Source: Gracilariopsis chorda (Eukaryota > Rhodophyta > Florideophyceae > Gracilariales > Gracilariaceae). From it: a stretch of DNA of 46,116 nucleotides. Where the stretch lies: the NCBI GenBank assembly GCA_003194525.1, contig NBIV01000399.1, positions 1-46,116 of the forward strand, given 5' to 3'. The number at the start of each line of letters is the position of its first letter. Positions within the stretch are counted from its first letter, which is position 1. The notes beneath the pieces are model-generated. The model made no database searches and was not told where the DNA came from. It saw only the letters and a list, made by a program, of their open reading frames with translations. This document shows positions 18,440-29,582 of this stretch, piece by piece. Both the position numbers and the translations under genes were made by a program.

Positions 18440-20685
18440 CTCATCGCCTCTTAGCTCACATTACACTAATCATATAATTCGCTAAAAGGCGTTCGCCCAT
18501 CAGCAGTTGGTTTACTGCCTGCCAATTTTGACTCGCTTATGTCTACTATGGTACACATGAGCGAGCTGTCTCCATTACTAGTGCTATCGCTAACACATGC
18601 GCTGATCTATTACTTCCTTCGAAGAGCATTGTAGTGTGCGCATCTTTACAACTACTTGAAACACTCACGCACTAGCGTTCTTCCCCCACTGGCTTCCTCT
18701 TAGTCCTACCGTTGTATACATGAATTGCATCAAAAGAAGTTAAAGTCAATTACGAGAGCCGGACGACGACATTATCTACCTGTAGACTTGGAAGATGGGC
18801 GCTCTAAATACGCCATCGTCGCAACGGTCGTGCTCCTTGGCCACAAAAAGTCTTTCGCGACCCTCTCGAGGCTGCCCTTCGACATAGTCGGTACTATCCA
18901 TGGTAATGCTTGTGATTATTGGTTGTGAGCAGTGCTCACCCGAAAGCTTCAACTTTGAATGTTCTGGCGGTGGCCCACCACCGTCTGAAATGAAACAACA
19001 AAAATACCAATGAAGTTATGTTCTTGCTCGGAAACGCGAGGTTGTCAAATGATATGTTTCAATGAGAATGGTTGAACCTTCGACGATAAATCGGGTGCTA
19101 CAATGCCTCCCGCAACTACGCTCATGTAGCGGTTTAGGTGGCCTACGCGCTACCACTGTAATATAGTATTACGCGACATCCATTCATTGTTATTAAGAAG
19201 CAACCGTTCGTTACCAATTCATATGTTTTAATCCGATTCGAAACATAGAGCAAGAACAAACACCTCTATACAAGCTACGTTAGTTTGTGTCACAACGATA
19301 GAAGAAAGGAGTATCATCGTTGCCGAGAGTAAATCCTAAAGCTTGATTGTCTTTCCTCTCTTACAACCACTCTCTTTAGCAATAACCTTTCTGGTGTATG
19401 ACCGAAAACGGTTTTGTAGCGTGGCTCGTACCCACATATCTAATGACATGCCTATCTCATCTTTAAATTATAGGCAGACAATGCGCTCAATATCGCAGAA
19501 ATATACCCCAGCTGATACACCAAGCTGAAATCGCACCACATTTCCGGCAATATCTTAAATGAGGGTGAGAATGAAGCTTCTCCAGACTCTGGAATTCCCT
19601 GCTCAGTATGCGAAGATTCGTACAAAAGTTGTCAGCTGGTATAGAAATGCTTTGAAGGTGTTGTGATACTATGTCCGCATATGCTCTTTCGTTCAATATG
19701 CTGGATATTCTCAAACTTCTGAGCGTAATGCCGCCTTTGGAACTGTGCAAGCACTATTATCTGCCGGCTTTTCTGGATATATGTCTTGTGGGCGAGTCCA
19801 TCTTTGACTCAGGGGCCCAAAGTAAACCGTTAACTGGTCAAATTTGGTCTCAAGGAAGGCTGCAATAATAAGAAAAAGCTGTTCTTTTTTTGTTTGATTA
19901 CCTCAAATCATCCAGGGAAGCAACAAGTTTGCTTAGAAATGTTTTGTTTCCGTCTTCGAAGATTCTAGCTGTCTCTTATAGAAAGATAAAAAAGGAATGT
20001 CGGTCGCAAGGACAGGAGATGTGTTATTGGACTTACTAATTTCCTTGTCAATTGTTGTGCGATAGTCGCTGATGAAGTTATGAACAGAAAATCTCGGAAC
20101 TGCCTCACGATATGAGAGAGTCGGTCTGTGGCCGGCACCAAACGAACTATTAGAATAGCTGAGAGGAGTATGATAGACGCAGATATGACAAAAATAATTT
20201 ACAGGATGTAAGTATATGAAACGCAGATGGGACGGAACCGACGATGTAGCATGGAAAAGGCAAGATCAGCGGATGAAGAGATAGTTGGCGCGGACAACCT
20301 GCTGCCAAGGTGCAACCCTTGTTTTTGAAAATCTTTAAGAAAGTTTCGCATCGAAGTCAATCTCAACAAGCGCTGCCATGTAGGACAGACGTAAACTAAG
20401 ATCAGCTGCCATTTGTTCTGATATGTGGAATAGAAATCATTTCTGCCTGACTGCGCATATTCGTGTGCTTTTCAACCGTATCTGAGCAGCAAACGCCATG
20501 ATTATGATGCTTAGCTGCACACTGAGGTTCTGCATTGGGCTACGTCTAAAGGGGTGTCTATCCAAAAATGGATTGTGCAGATCGATACACAAAGCGGGTT
20601 GGATTGAGCTAACATGTCCAGAACAGTTTAGGCTGAGCTGCAAGTATCTAGTAGAAGTGTGTCTGTACCACTTGATGTCTATCGC
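18440..20685. other. No recognisable gene
   Basis: A/T-balanced sequence with only short random frames. I find no RNA gene, repeat array or conserved motif that I can support. It is probably host intergenic DNA or very old repeats. Confidence 0.4.
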
Positions 20686-21430
20686 TTATTCATTTAATTC
20701 AACGACGCCATATCGCTCTTCGATTTGGGTGATAACCCACAGGTATTCAAACGAGGTGACCAGTTCAGCAGTTTCGTGAGAGGCTACTAAACGATCTGAT
20801 AACGGATACTTTGAAGGGCATGTGCAGGTAACCGCTTTATTGTTTGGGCTGGGTTGGCAGAATGACAACGTTCCCACTTGTCCCCATCCCATTAGCTCTC
20901 TACGTCCGATTAAGCACATGGATTTCCAAGTTGACCTGAACTCACCGCCGCCAAGCTGATCGGGTAACTCTACGGCGTCCAACAGCTACAAACGGTACCT
21001 CACAGATTCTTCCTTTCCATTCATCCCGTTCGTTCGTCTCAATCTCTGCTTTTTGAAGATGGTCACATCTCTGAGGAGATACCTTCGCAACGCAAAACGA
21101 GAGATGCGCAACAACCGATGCCATCATCGGTGCGCCGCCAACTACATCCTTGAATGACTGTACTTGTACACGCTTGATATGGAAGTGCTCCGGTTCTCTT
21201 GCTACAGACCTTCTACTCCCGATGAATCTTTCTAAACCTGATCTGCCATTCTGCGTGCAGCCGCCATCCGTACGGCGGTGAGCGTTGGGTTTGGGATTGA
21301 TCTGACCCAACTCCGCCGCCTTCGGGTTTTTAACGGGCGCTCTTGTTTTTCTGATTCGGGTTTTCCGTTTCGATACTTCCTGGAAACTTAACAGTCGCAG
21401 AAATGGCACAAGTTCTTTCTCAAGACTCAT
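20686..21430 (-). CDS. Hypothetical two-frame open region, possible eroded gene
   Basis: A 162-codon frame (21430-20942) overlaps a 98-codon frame (20982-20686) on the same strand. The first is Lys/Arg-rich near its start (SKRKTRIRKTRAPVK). The second ends with TSFEYLWVITQIEERYG. I recognise no family. A frameshift or intron at the overlap would join them, but these could equally be chance frames. Confidence 0.2.
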
Positions 21431-22589
21431 CCTATCGATGCACGAACACTTGATCCCCCTAATGAACTGGGTTGGAAATGACGTATGCTGTGAGATAATG
21501 AGGATACTGACTTTTTCAGTCGCTTACTGAACGCAATCTCACTCTTCCAAGCGCATGTCATACAATCCGCCAGTACTTAAGAACGAGAAACAAAGTTGGG
21601 AGATAACAACACAATACGAAGGACACCAAATCGCGGAGAAGCCTTTTTGAAACCACACTTTCTTGGTGCTTTGTAAATCGCAAGAGTTTCAGCGTGTTGC
21701 AGCACAACATAGAGCCTCAGAAAGCCGCAGTTGATTGTTGTGGTCCAAGCATTCCCTAAGCTCTTTTCAAGGGATGTCCTTCCATGCCGATGCCAGATGA
21801 ATCCGCCGTCTGCGGCACAATAGAAAGTGGACCTCAATTCCTTGGGAACAGTGTCAGGCTGCTACTGTAGTTCCTCTCCTGTTGTAATATTGCGCTATTG
21901 ATCGATGGTTGTTCGCTTTGGTTGCTGATCCCTGAAATTCCAAGCATCTAGATCTGATTGGCCCCGTTCTCAAAGTCCAAAAAAAAAGAGATCTTCCTTC
22001 AGACTGATGTAAGGGAAATATGGGGGTAAGTGTGTTGATGTCGTAGGTATAGTCTCTGAGAAGCTCGGCGAGGGGGAGTATTGCTCTCACATTGCCGGTT
22101 TCTTTGATGGCTCGCTAGTAGCGGGGCATGAGCTTCTGCACGGAGCGACGGAGCTCACTGTGCGAGAGTGGCGGGGGTTCGGAGGTCGGCAATGGTGAAG
22201 TTGGTGCTGAATTAGAACACGAGTTGACCTTCATGGGCTCCCTCACCCCTTCTTTCAACTTCTTATAACCAGCGCACGTACCATTTGGTACGGTTGGCAG
22301 GTTCTACGTGTAAGACGCATTGGGAGTTCTTCTAGTACGGACTGCGGCGCTGGGCTCGCTAATCGATATATTATATCAAGTGGAGCTGCGTCACCACTGT
22401 CACGGTTACTCTTATTTTGTAACTACCGTTGGTACCGGCTAGTGAGTGTGCCTGGTTAGACTGAAAAAGGGGACACAACTTGTTTCACACAAGAAAATGT
22501 ATGCCGTTCTTTTCTTTCTTTTGAAAGAGTCATTTGAACACATTCGAGACAATGTAAATACCGATACGTGACGAACACGGGACGAGGTC
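21431..22589. other. No recognisable gene
   Basis: Only short frames, none with a motif. No repeat or RNA structure that I can support. Confidence 0.4.
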
Positions 22590-23530
22590 AAGAAAAAATA
22601 TGTGTTTTTTGGAGAAATCGTGCCAGTGTGGGATGGTGTCTGTTCTCTCTCCGAACAAAGCGAATGCCAACACCAAAAGTCTCCTTCTACTCAGCGGTAT
22701 GGAAGATAGGTGGACTGTGTCTCTTTTTGTGAGCTATTGTACTGCAATTGCCTTTTTGGACGGTCGGTTCGGTGTCGGGGTGAGCTAAGAATTTAATGGT
22801 CAACAGGGGAATTCGTGCCGGCGCGTGATCGTGTCTGTTCTCTCTCCGAACAAAGCGAATACCAACACTAAATTTCCCCTCCTCCTCACTGGCATGAAAG
22901 GATGATGGAACGTGTCTCTTCTTGGGCGTTGTTATGCTGCAATTGCCTTTTTGTACTGTCGGTTCGGTGTCGGAAGGAGGTAAGAGTTCATTAGCCAACA
23001 GGAGAAACCGTGCCGGTGTGCCAACATGTCTGTTCTCTCTCCGAACAAAGCGAATACCAACACCAAATTTCCCCTCCTCCTCACTGGTATGGAAGGTAGG
23101 AATACTGTTTCTCTTTTTGTGCGTTGTTGTACCGCAATGCCTTTTTGTACTGTCGGTTCGGTGTCGGGAGGCGCTAAGAATTCAATAATCAACAGGAGAA
23201 ACCGTGCCGACATGTGATCGTGTCTGTTCTCTCTTCGAACAAAGCGAATAGCAACAGCAAAAGTTCCCCTCCTCCTCACTGGTATGGAAGGTAGATGGAC
23301 TGTTTCCCTTTTTGTGCGTTGTTTTGCTGCAATGCCTTTTTGTACTGTCAGTTCGGTGTCGGGAGCCGCTAAATATGTAATAGACAACTGGAGAAGCCGT
23401 GCCGACGTGTTATCGTGTCTGTTCACTTACTTTTGAACAGGAGAAGCTGTGCCGGTGTGTGATCGCGTCTGTTCTCTCTTCAACAAAGCGAATGGCAACA
23501 CGAAGTGTCCCCTCCTCCGCATGGGTATGG
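22590..23530. repeat. 195-bp tandem repeat array, five units
   Basis: The anchor CCGAACAAAG (or close variants) recurs at 22651, 22846, 23041, 23235 and 23479. Spacing is 195, 195, 194 and 244 bp; the last gap contains an extra ~50-bp partial copy (23387-23440). 195 bp is 65 codons, and frames stay open across units on both strands (for example minus 23426-22932). The last unit runs straight into the first ATG of the zinc-finger gene. Confidence 0.85.
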
Positions 23531-24173
23531 ACAGTTGGCGCAATACGGCCTCCAGGCTCTCGCAAGCGAACTGCGCCTACGCCTGTATCCACGCCTGCCC
23601 CAGGGCCTGTTCCAGTGCTTGGGGTCGCAGGAAAACCGGAATCCAAGAAAAGTCGAAACTATGAGTGCAACGAGTGCAAGCGCACATTCAACACCGTGCA
23701 GGCAACCCAGAAGCACCAACGCAGCTGTCCACAAGTTCACAGATGCGTGTGTGGCTATACAACCCCATATGTGAAGGCGTTCTTACGGCACTCCGCAAGG
23801 CATGAGGAAAAGAAATGTCCCGAATGTGACCAGACTTTTTTCTCAAAGGAGGCTCGAAACAGTCACATTGCATCACATCATAGGGTTCCGTCACAACCGC
23901 AAAGTTTTACCTGCAGACAATGGGGAAGGACTTACGCAAGACAAGAGAATTTGCAACATCATACTCAACAAATGCACCCAGGCATGATTCAGATGCCATT
24001 TACTTGTCCACGTTGTTCTCGTACCTTTGCTTCAGAAAGAGCCTTGAATACCCACATCTCCAAATCATATGAGAAAAGAGAGGCCGAAACTTCAATGTGA
24101 CATTTGTGGACATGAATTCGACAGAAGTTTTAATCTGAAGAGACATAGGGCCTCTCATAAAGATGGACAATAA
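23492..24173 (+). pseudogene. C2H2 zinc-finger protein, decaying
   Basis: Probable nuclear DNA-binding protein. The first in-frame ATG is at 23492, in the last tandem unit; a Pro-rich leader precedes the fingers. Fingers: YECNECKRTFNTV (His spacing odd), RCVCGYTTPYVKAFLRHSARH, KCPECDQTFFSKEARNSHIASHH, a fourth with the second Cys changed to Trp (FTCRQWGRTYARQ), a fifth with the last His changed to Tyr (FTCPRCSRTFASERALNTHI then SKSY), and a sixth (LQCDICGHEFDRSFNLKRH) only in another frame at 24069-24173. The main frame stops at 24100. Loss of zinc ligands plus the frameshift indicate a gene losing function, or a zinc-finger domain captured by a transposon. An intron near 24070 is less likely. 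Confidence 0.65.
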
Positions 24174-24942
24174 GTATACCCGTTGTGATTGTGAAGCAAA
24201 GCTTTCGAAAAACGGAGGATATGAATCTTGGCATAGAGCAATTGCCAAGTCGTAAGTAGCGTTCAACTGCATAGACATTACATGATAGACTCTGTAGGGG
24301 CGTCAAAGTTGTCGTAGCCCATCTGGAATCACGATGCTTAATCGCTTTGCGCTGGATACCGTTGTGGTGAGGGACCACTGCAAGGTACTAGGGAGTCCCA
24401 CTGAGGGCACATGCAGTTCCGCCCGTCGAGGTGTGCCGACCTTCCGAGAAGGCTATAGAACACTATAAAGTTACGCTGGATGAGGAAGCCAAATGAAGAT
24501 ACACACACACACATACACTCTGTAAACGATAAATCCCTTCCATTTAAACTTGCCCGCAGTGTAAGACTGTCGTGAAATAATACGTTTAAAAAAAGGGGCG
24601 GCCTGTAGTGGTAGCTAGGGGCGGCCCAAAAACGATGATTCCTTTGCTTAGAGAGGTAGAGTTGATGATAATAATGGGTTGGGGAACAGACGAGAGACGA
24701 AAAACGAGCTCTGTTCCCTCTTTTTATACTCAGAGAGAAAGACGCTAGTGGTTTTTCCTGGTAGTTAAGAGTCCTAACATGCTCGCATGAAAACGGCATT
24801 GTAAGCAGCCATCACACCATCCTCGGGGACGGTGAGAAGGCAGGACGCTTTCTCACGATCCCCAAGGTTGGTGAGATGGTCTATTCCATCTCCCTTTTCC
24901 TCACCGTCTGACAAGGACGTTGAGCGGAGCCTTATCCTCATA
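24174..24942. other. No supported gene; small repeats
   Basis: Contains an (AC)n-type microsatellite near 24501-24515. A patch rich in GGTGAG/CTCACC at 24828-24910 has an outer inverted repeat (GACGGTGAG ... CTCACCGTC). The minus-strand frame here looks non-coding. Confidence 0.4.
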
Positions 24943-25092
24943 AAGACGACTGCGCTATTTAACTGTCCGGCCAGGCACTGACGCGATCCTGTCCAGCGAT
25001 GCTTGTAATGAGCTTCCACGAGCGTAGGCGGACCCGAGTTTGAATGAACGAATCAGCTTGTAGTGAGCTCCCACACTCCCCGGTCAAACTCG
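24943..25092 (-). repeat. SINE-like repeat, copy 1
   Basis: Shares about 80 bp with 25313-25400, including GTCCGGCCAG, CTGTCCAGCGAT-type and GAGCTCCCAC blocks. Read on the minus strand the shared part leads into TAGCGCAGTCGTC, an A-box-like sequence. The B-box half is not recognisable in this copy. Confidence 0.4.
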
Positions 25093-25137
25093 GTGGAGCC
25101 GAAGCGAAGCGTATGTAACATTTTGACAACGTTTTGT

Positions 25138-25175
25138 GTAGATGTGTAGATGTGTAGATGTGTAGATGTATATGT
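25138..25175. repeat. Short tandem repeat (GTAGATGT)n
   Basis: Four to five copies of GTAGATGT with a GTATATGT end. It lies between the two SINE-like copies and could be the simple-repeat tail of one of them. Confidence 0.7.
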
Positions 25176-25253
25176 GTGGTTTTAGTGTAGACGTGTATTA
25201 CTCTCCGGTGATCGGTGTGACTTTGTACGACGGAAAGTGTGGAGCAGAGGCAA

Positions 25254-25400
25254 TGGCGACTGGTGAGAATCGAACTGTATACCACCGCGGCAGCGATGAG
25301 GGCCCATAACCTGTAAGACGACTGGGCTACAAAAGTGTCCGGCCAGACACTGATGCGAGCTTGTCCAGCGATACTTCTAGTGAGCTCCCACACGCACTAT
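25254..25400 (-). repeat. SINE-like repeat, copy 2, with tRNA-like head
   Basis: On the minus strand: TAGCCCAGTCGTC (A-box-like), then after about 50 bases AGTTCGATTCTCACC (a strong B-box), ending CAGTCGCCA. The acceptor stem does not pair, so it is not a working tRNA. With a second partial copy 300 bp away, a tRNA-derived SINE is the best reading. Confidence 0.45.
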
Positions 25401-25885
25401 TCGGATAAGCACAACCCGCCAAGACGGAGATGCGCATTAAAGCTGTCCACAAACATAATTGCGTAGAGCACCACCATATTGGTGCAACATGTATTCCATA
25501 AAACGACAAGCGAGTACATATTCACTACTCATGTCGTACTCAATTCCGGGTGTTCACGTATCGAGCAGATTCGTAGCAAGTGTACCATGGCATGGTACTG
25601 GGAATATGCAGGAATCACTCTACACGACACATGTGGTTGCTCGTGGTAGAACGTAAAGAAGTTAAACAAATTAAGAGAACCAGTGCCGGGAACAGCGACA
25701 TTTGTATTTCGTGCTACAGTACGCGCTACTCCTTTAAGCCACGCACCTAACTGCCTATGTAAGGGTATCAAGTATGCAGGTATGACACTAATCACGCTTG
25801 GACAAGAGAAAAAGGGTGCCAAAACTGATTGCTGTAGGCATTTATACCAGTTCCCGTTTCATACGAAGTAAATATATAAATCATA
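25401..25885. other. No recognisable gene
   Basis: Short frames only. It ends at the TA target duplication of the Tc1-like element. Confidence 0.4.
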
Positions 25886-27038
25886 CAGCGAAACAGTTTT
25901 GAGTACGCAAAATACGTAATGACACATACAGTAAAAGTGTACATCTTTATTAGTTTAGTACTTTGTACGACCAACCACCACGGTTGTCTATGACAGCCAA
26001 CAAACGTCTAGGAATGGGTCGATACAGTTTTTGCATGTTGTCTGCAGTCAAACTGCGCCATAAATTTAGGATAGAATCCTTGAGCTCTTCGACAGTCTCA
26101 AACTGCTTTCCATTGGCATAAATCTTCCCAGCCATTAGTCTCCAGAAATTTTCAATTATATTTAGATCTCAAGGCTTAGCAGGCTAGCAGGCCAAGACAA
26201 AAGGCGAACCTGATGCCCAAGCAGCCAGTTTCTAGTATGGTTCGTGCGATGAATTGACGCACCATCCTGTAGAAAAATCCATGTGGACATAGGTCCACAG
26301 GTGTCTGTAGTCAAAAGCAGTAAACCCAGCTCTAATATATCACAATACATCTCAGAATCCTGAGTGTCAGTCAAAAACATCAAATCACTGGCACCATACA
26401 ATGATATCGCACCCCAAACAATGACCGAATGACCTCCTCCAAAACGGAATGACAGACTCCGTAGCTCCGTTTGCAAATCATGCCAATAATACAAAAGACC
26501 ATCTAGACCATCAAGTTTGAACTTCTACAAATCCAAGAACACGATTTTTGTTCCAAAACATATCTCTTTTTGATATATATCATTGGGCCCATTGAAAACG
26601 TGCATCCTTATGATCCTCGGTCATCTTTGGGACTTGCATTATCTTTGAGTACTTGAGCGTATCATACTCTTTCAATAGCTGCTGTACAAGACGAACGGAT
26701 ATGTTGAGATTTAGATCTTTTGGCGATAGTTCGTGAAGTTCGTTTTGGATTCAACTTTAAACAGATTTGGACAGCTCCAACTGAGCGTTGTATGTGCTCC
26801 GCTATTGGTCGTACAGAACTTCCTTCGTGGTGGATTGCGGATATTTGTCCTTTTTCAAACTGGGACAAATACTTTTCTCTTGCCATTTTGGAGGTTAGAA
26901 TTGGGAGAGGTAATGAGGAGAGTGTTTGCAGTGACTGACAATATGTAAAACAAGGCAAAGATATTGAATTGGAAGAAAGTTCCGCCTTTTTTTGGCATAT
27001 GTCATTTAGTTTTTCCTGTGTTTAAAAGAGTTTCGCAA
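25886..27038 (-). mobile_element. Tc1/mariner element, 1.15 kb, inactive
   Basis: Flanked by TA at 25884-25885 and 27039-27040. The ends read GCGAAAC inward from both sides, and about 35 bp of decayed inverted repeat follow (left GTAATGACA, right AAATGACAT seen from the other strand). The length suits Tc1-like elements. It encodes a broken transposase. Confidence 0.75.
25950..26886 (-). pseudogene. Tc1-like transposase, frameshifted
   Basis: Cut-and-paste DDE transposase. It starts MAREKYLSQFEKGQISAIHH at 26886 (helix-turn-helix region). The middle holds GGGHSVIVWGAISLYG and FLQDGASIHRTNHTRNWLLG, where Asp is the second catalytic residue. DLNIIENFW near 26145-26170 holds the catalytic Glu, in a frame with stops. 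The C-terminus reads MAGKIYANGKQFETVEELKD down to 25950. At least three frame changes and the region of the first Asp (26500-26660) are damaged. About 310 codons in total, near the usual 340. Confidence 0.85.
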
Positions 27039-27040
27039 TA

Positions 27041-27825
27041 TGTCTTAATGATTGCCAAACCATATTTTTTATCTATGACAAAACGTTTCTACAGCTTTGT
27101 TCACGTAAATGCTCTACATCGTTCAATCATACCATCATACCGAGATTGTATGCAGAACCACACAAAAAAGGTTGTGGCTGGGTGTGCTTAAGTTCCGCGC
27201 ACTGTACCTTTGGTGCCGTTTATGTATTAAACTAAGCATAAGAGTGCAGTAGCTTTGGGTCCAGTGCATTGATTAGAATAGAATAGGGTTTCCTGGGCAC
27301 TGCAGAAGTGGATTCATTTGAGCGAAGTTTGGTTGTGAAGGGCTACAGAACGTCCGGCCGGCTCTACTTTTGAAAAGGGGATCTTTCATTGCTGCTCTGT
27401 TGATCAACTACGATATCAATCGGGTTCGATGTGTGATATCCTGTAGCACTTCAGGTTTCTGGTTTGTTAACCTTCACCTCTCCTTTTCCCAAAGATAAAA
27501 GTTATGTCGCTTGGCAACAGCTCAAAGGCGAACAAGAATTGTATTCCGCCTTTGCCCGCGGCCAGAACACTGATTGTTTTAAGAGGATCAGCAGAAGCAG
27601 AACCTGTAATATAATGAAGGCTGATGCAAACTGGTACTGAACATATTTCATAGAACCAGGATCGACACACTGCCGATGACTGGAACAAAGCAGGGCATCA
27701 CTCCATCAGTGACCTCTGTACATATACTACGTGTCGGTCGTATGTAACCATAGGGAATGATGGTAATGCTAAGCGGCTGTTATTCCATTACAGAACCAGC
27801 ATATCGAGGTTTAATGTTTGCCAAA
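27041..27825. other. No recognisable gene
   Basis: No frame with a motif, no array, no RNA gene that I can support. Confidence 0.4.
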
Positions 27826-28313
27826 TGCTGCGGCATTGCAGTAGTTTCTTTCCCAAAGAATGGCAATCTCAGAAGGGCACGCAAGTTCAATTATTCAGAA
27901 CACTAGAAGAACCTGCGCAAGTTGGCTCCCTGGCGACAGTAGCTCTTCGTCAGTCTTGGGCATTAGAAACTAGTTGTGCTACTGTGCAACAACGTATGCG
28001 AACTGCCTACTGAAGATGTAGAAGATTTATTCTCTGACTGGTCGAGGCCCTTCTTTTACTGGGGTTTCTTCTTTTCTTGGTCCTTTTATACTGCTCATCA
28101 TGCTTAATCTATCTGATGCTCGAGACGAATTAGAACCCTCTTCCCTTACAAACTCTCAATTGTTCCTTAACGCTTTTCCAATTACGACCTTTCCTAACGA
28201 TACTCGTTGCATACTGGTGTAAAGCAACCACTAACACAAGGGCATGGTGGTTGAAACGCAAAACCACCGCACAACTGAAGTTCAGACATAACCAGGGCCA
28301 CTTTCTTGACTGA
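27826..28313 (+). repeat. Left arm of an inverted repeat, split by a solo LTR
   Basis: Apart from the 227-bp solo LTR, this is a close inverted match to 29583-29825. Shared runs include TTTCTTTCCCAAA, AATCTCAGAAGGGCACGCAA, TTCAATTATTCAGA and AAAACCACCGCACAACT. It could be the terminal repeat of a ~2 kb DNA transposon or one of two inverted dispersed copies. Both arms keep a similar reading frame (GIAV.SFP, NLRRAR.FNYSE), so the repeat may be coding in origin. Confidence 0.7.
27985..28211 (-). repeat. Solo LTR (227 bp) with TACTG target duplication
   Basis: TGCAACAACG at the left end and CGTTGCA at the right, flanked on both sides by TACTG (27980-27984 and 28212-28216). The undisturbed arm at 29583-29825 has CTACTGGTGTAAAG with no insertion, which proves the empty site. 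Related to the LTR at 18212-18439. A solo LTR arises by recombination between two LTRs of one element. Confidence 0.85.
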
Positions 28314-28869
28314 AGAACTACAGCCAAAATATAGTGACTTTGACTAACTGGCTTCAGTTGTAGAAATGTACTCATCAAATGTAGCCATCGGATAATATTG
28401 AAGACCAAATGCCTACTTTTTGATATATTTAGAAAGGCGCTTTTTCAAACAATGATCATGTGCCCTGAGACTAAGGGTAGAACGTAGTTGTACAAACATC
28501 AAAAATGGTAAATGAAACCGTAAAAGTTGTTTGTTTATTTGATTCTGTTTTAGTGGCTACAATTGTGACTAAATCTGACTGAATAGCCAAATTGTTGGCT
28601 GAAAGCATGCCTTTCAGGCGTTTTTGGGTGCTTTTAGGGGTTTTCAGGGTCTCTGCTTTCACAAGAGCTCAAAGCACATCACCACTTTACTTCAGCGTAC
28701 CTTCCATGGAGAAATGGTTCATTCAAAGCTTTGTAGCTACTTTTTGAGTTTCAAATTCCTCAATCTGCACGGCCTACAGTTTTCCTGGTCATCTCATCCG
28801 CATTCAACCCTGTCCCAACGGATAATCGCGAGTGGAAATGTCCGCTGTCAAATTTCGAAGGAATAATAC

Positions 28870-29550
28870 AACGCTAACGTCTCAATGCCACCCATAGAAG
28901 CTGCGAGGAAGTAGCCAACGTTCACAACATCGACCAATCCTATGTGAAGGGTCTCCGAGAGGAAGTGAAGCTACAGAACGTGCTTGAGGACATCCAACGC
29001 AACTGCGCAGAACGAATGAAAAAGGAGCGGAACACAAGGCTAGTGCCGAAAGCCTTGACGCAGAGGAGCGATTAAGGAAATATAAATCTCAGATGGTAGG
29101 AACCATTAAGCGTTATGGACTGTTGTAAACAGTATATGTTTGAAGTCAAAGACATGTGCAGAGAAGCAATGACCCCGTTCATTGGAGGAGACTGAAAGTT
29201 TCTCGAAATAAGAACTACGAAGTATCCAAAGGCGCTACATAAACACTTCGCCTATCAACAAAACAAGCTGCTCTTCATCGAGGATTTTGAGGACATCCGT
29301 CGTCAGACGGCAAATCGAATTGTTGGTGAAGTCAAATGGCTGGGAAAGGGTCGAGGCGGACTCGGTAGACATCTTATCATGGAGACACGATGCTCCGGAT
29401 TCACTGCAAGAGTACAAGGAAAAAAAGAAGAAAGGTGGCGCACAGACACAATTACCAAAGCAAACGGTTCCGTCTGCGCAACGGAAGGAAGCTTAATCAT
29501 GGAAGACGAAGTTAGTGTCGAAGTCGTTCGCGAAAAGATTTTCAACCGTC
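28870..29550 (+). pseudogene. Eroded coding region between the inverted repeats
   Basis: Several + strand frames read like protein in turn: NIDQSYVKGLREEVKLQNVL and AERMKKERN near 28935-29030, then after a frame change AESLDAEERLRKYKSQM near 29050-29100, then KLLFIEDFEDIRRQTANRIV near 29268. They are helix-rich and charged. I recognise no family. Their position between the inverted repeats suggests a dead gene of that element. Confidence 0.3.
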
Positions 29551-29582
29551 CTTGACCGCTTACTTTCAAATAGAATTCCCCG

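Noticed and set aside
22590..23530. CRISPR array
   Set aside because: Units are 195 bp, fully repeated without unique spacers, in a eukaryotic context.
24607..24779. Solo LTR starting TGTAGTGGTAGC and ending CCTAACA
   Set aside because: TG/CA ends and a TATA-like box are present, but there is no target duplication and no second copy in the window.
24338..24799. 153-codon minus-strand frame
   Set aside because: Composition is biased and it crosses an AC microsatellite (CVCV run). No motif; likely chance.
25254..25335. Functional tRNA gene on the minus strand
   Set aside because: A- and B-box-like sequences are present, but the acceptor stem does not pair and a second degenerate copy lies nearby; treated as a SINE.
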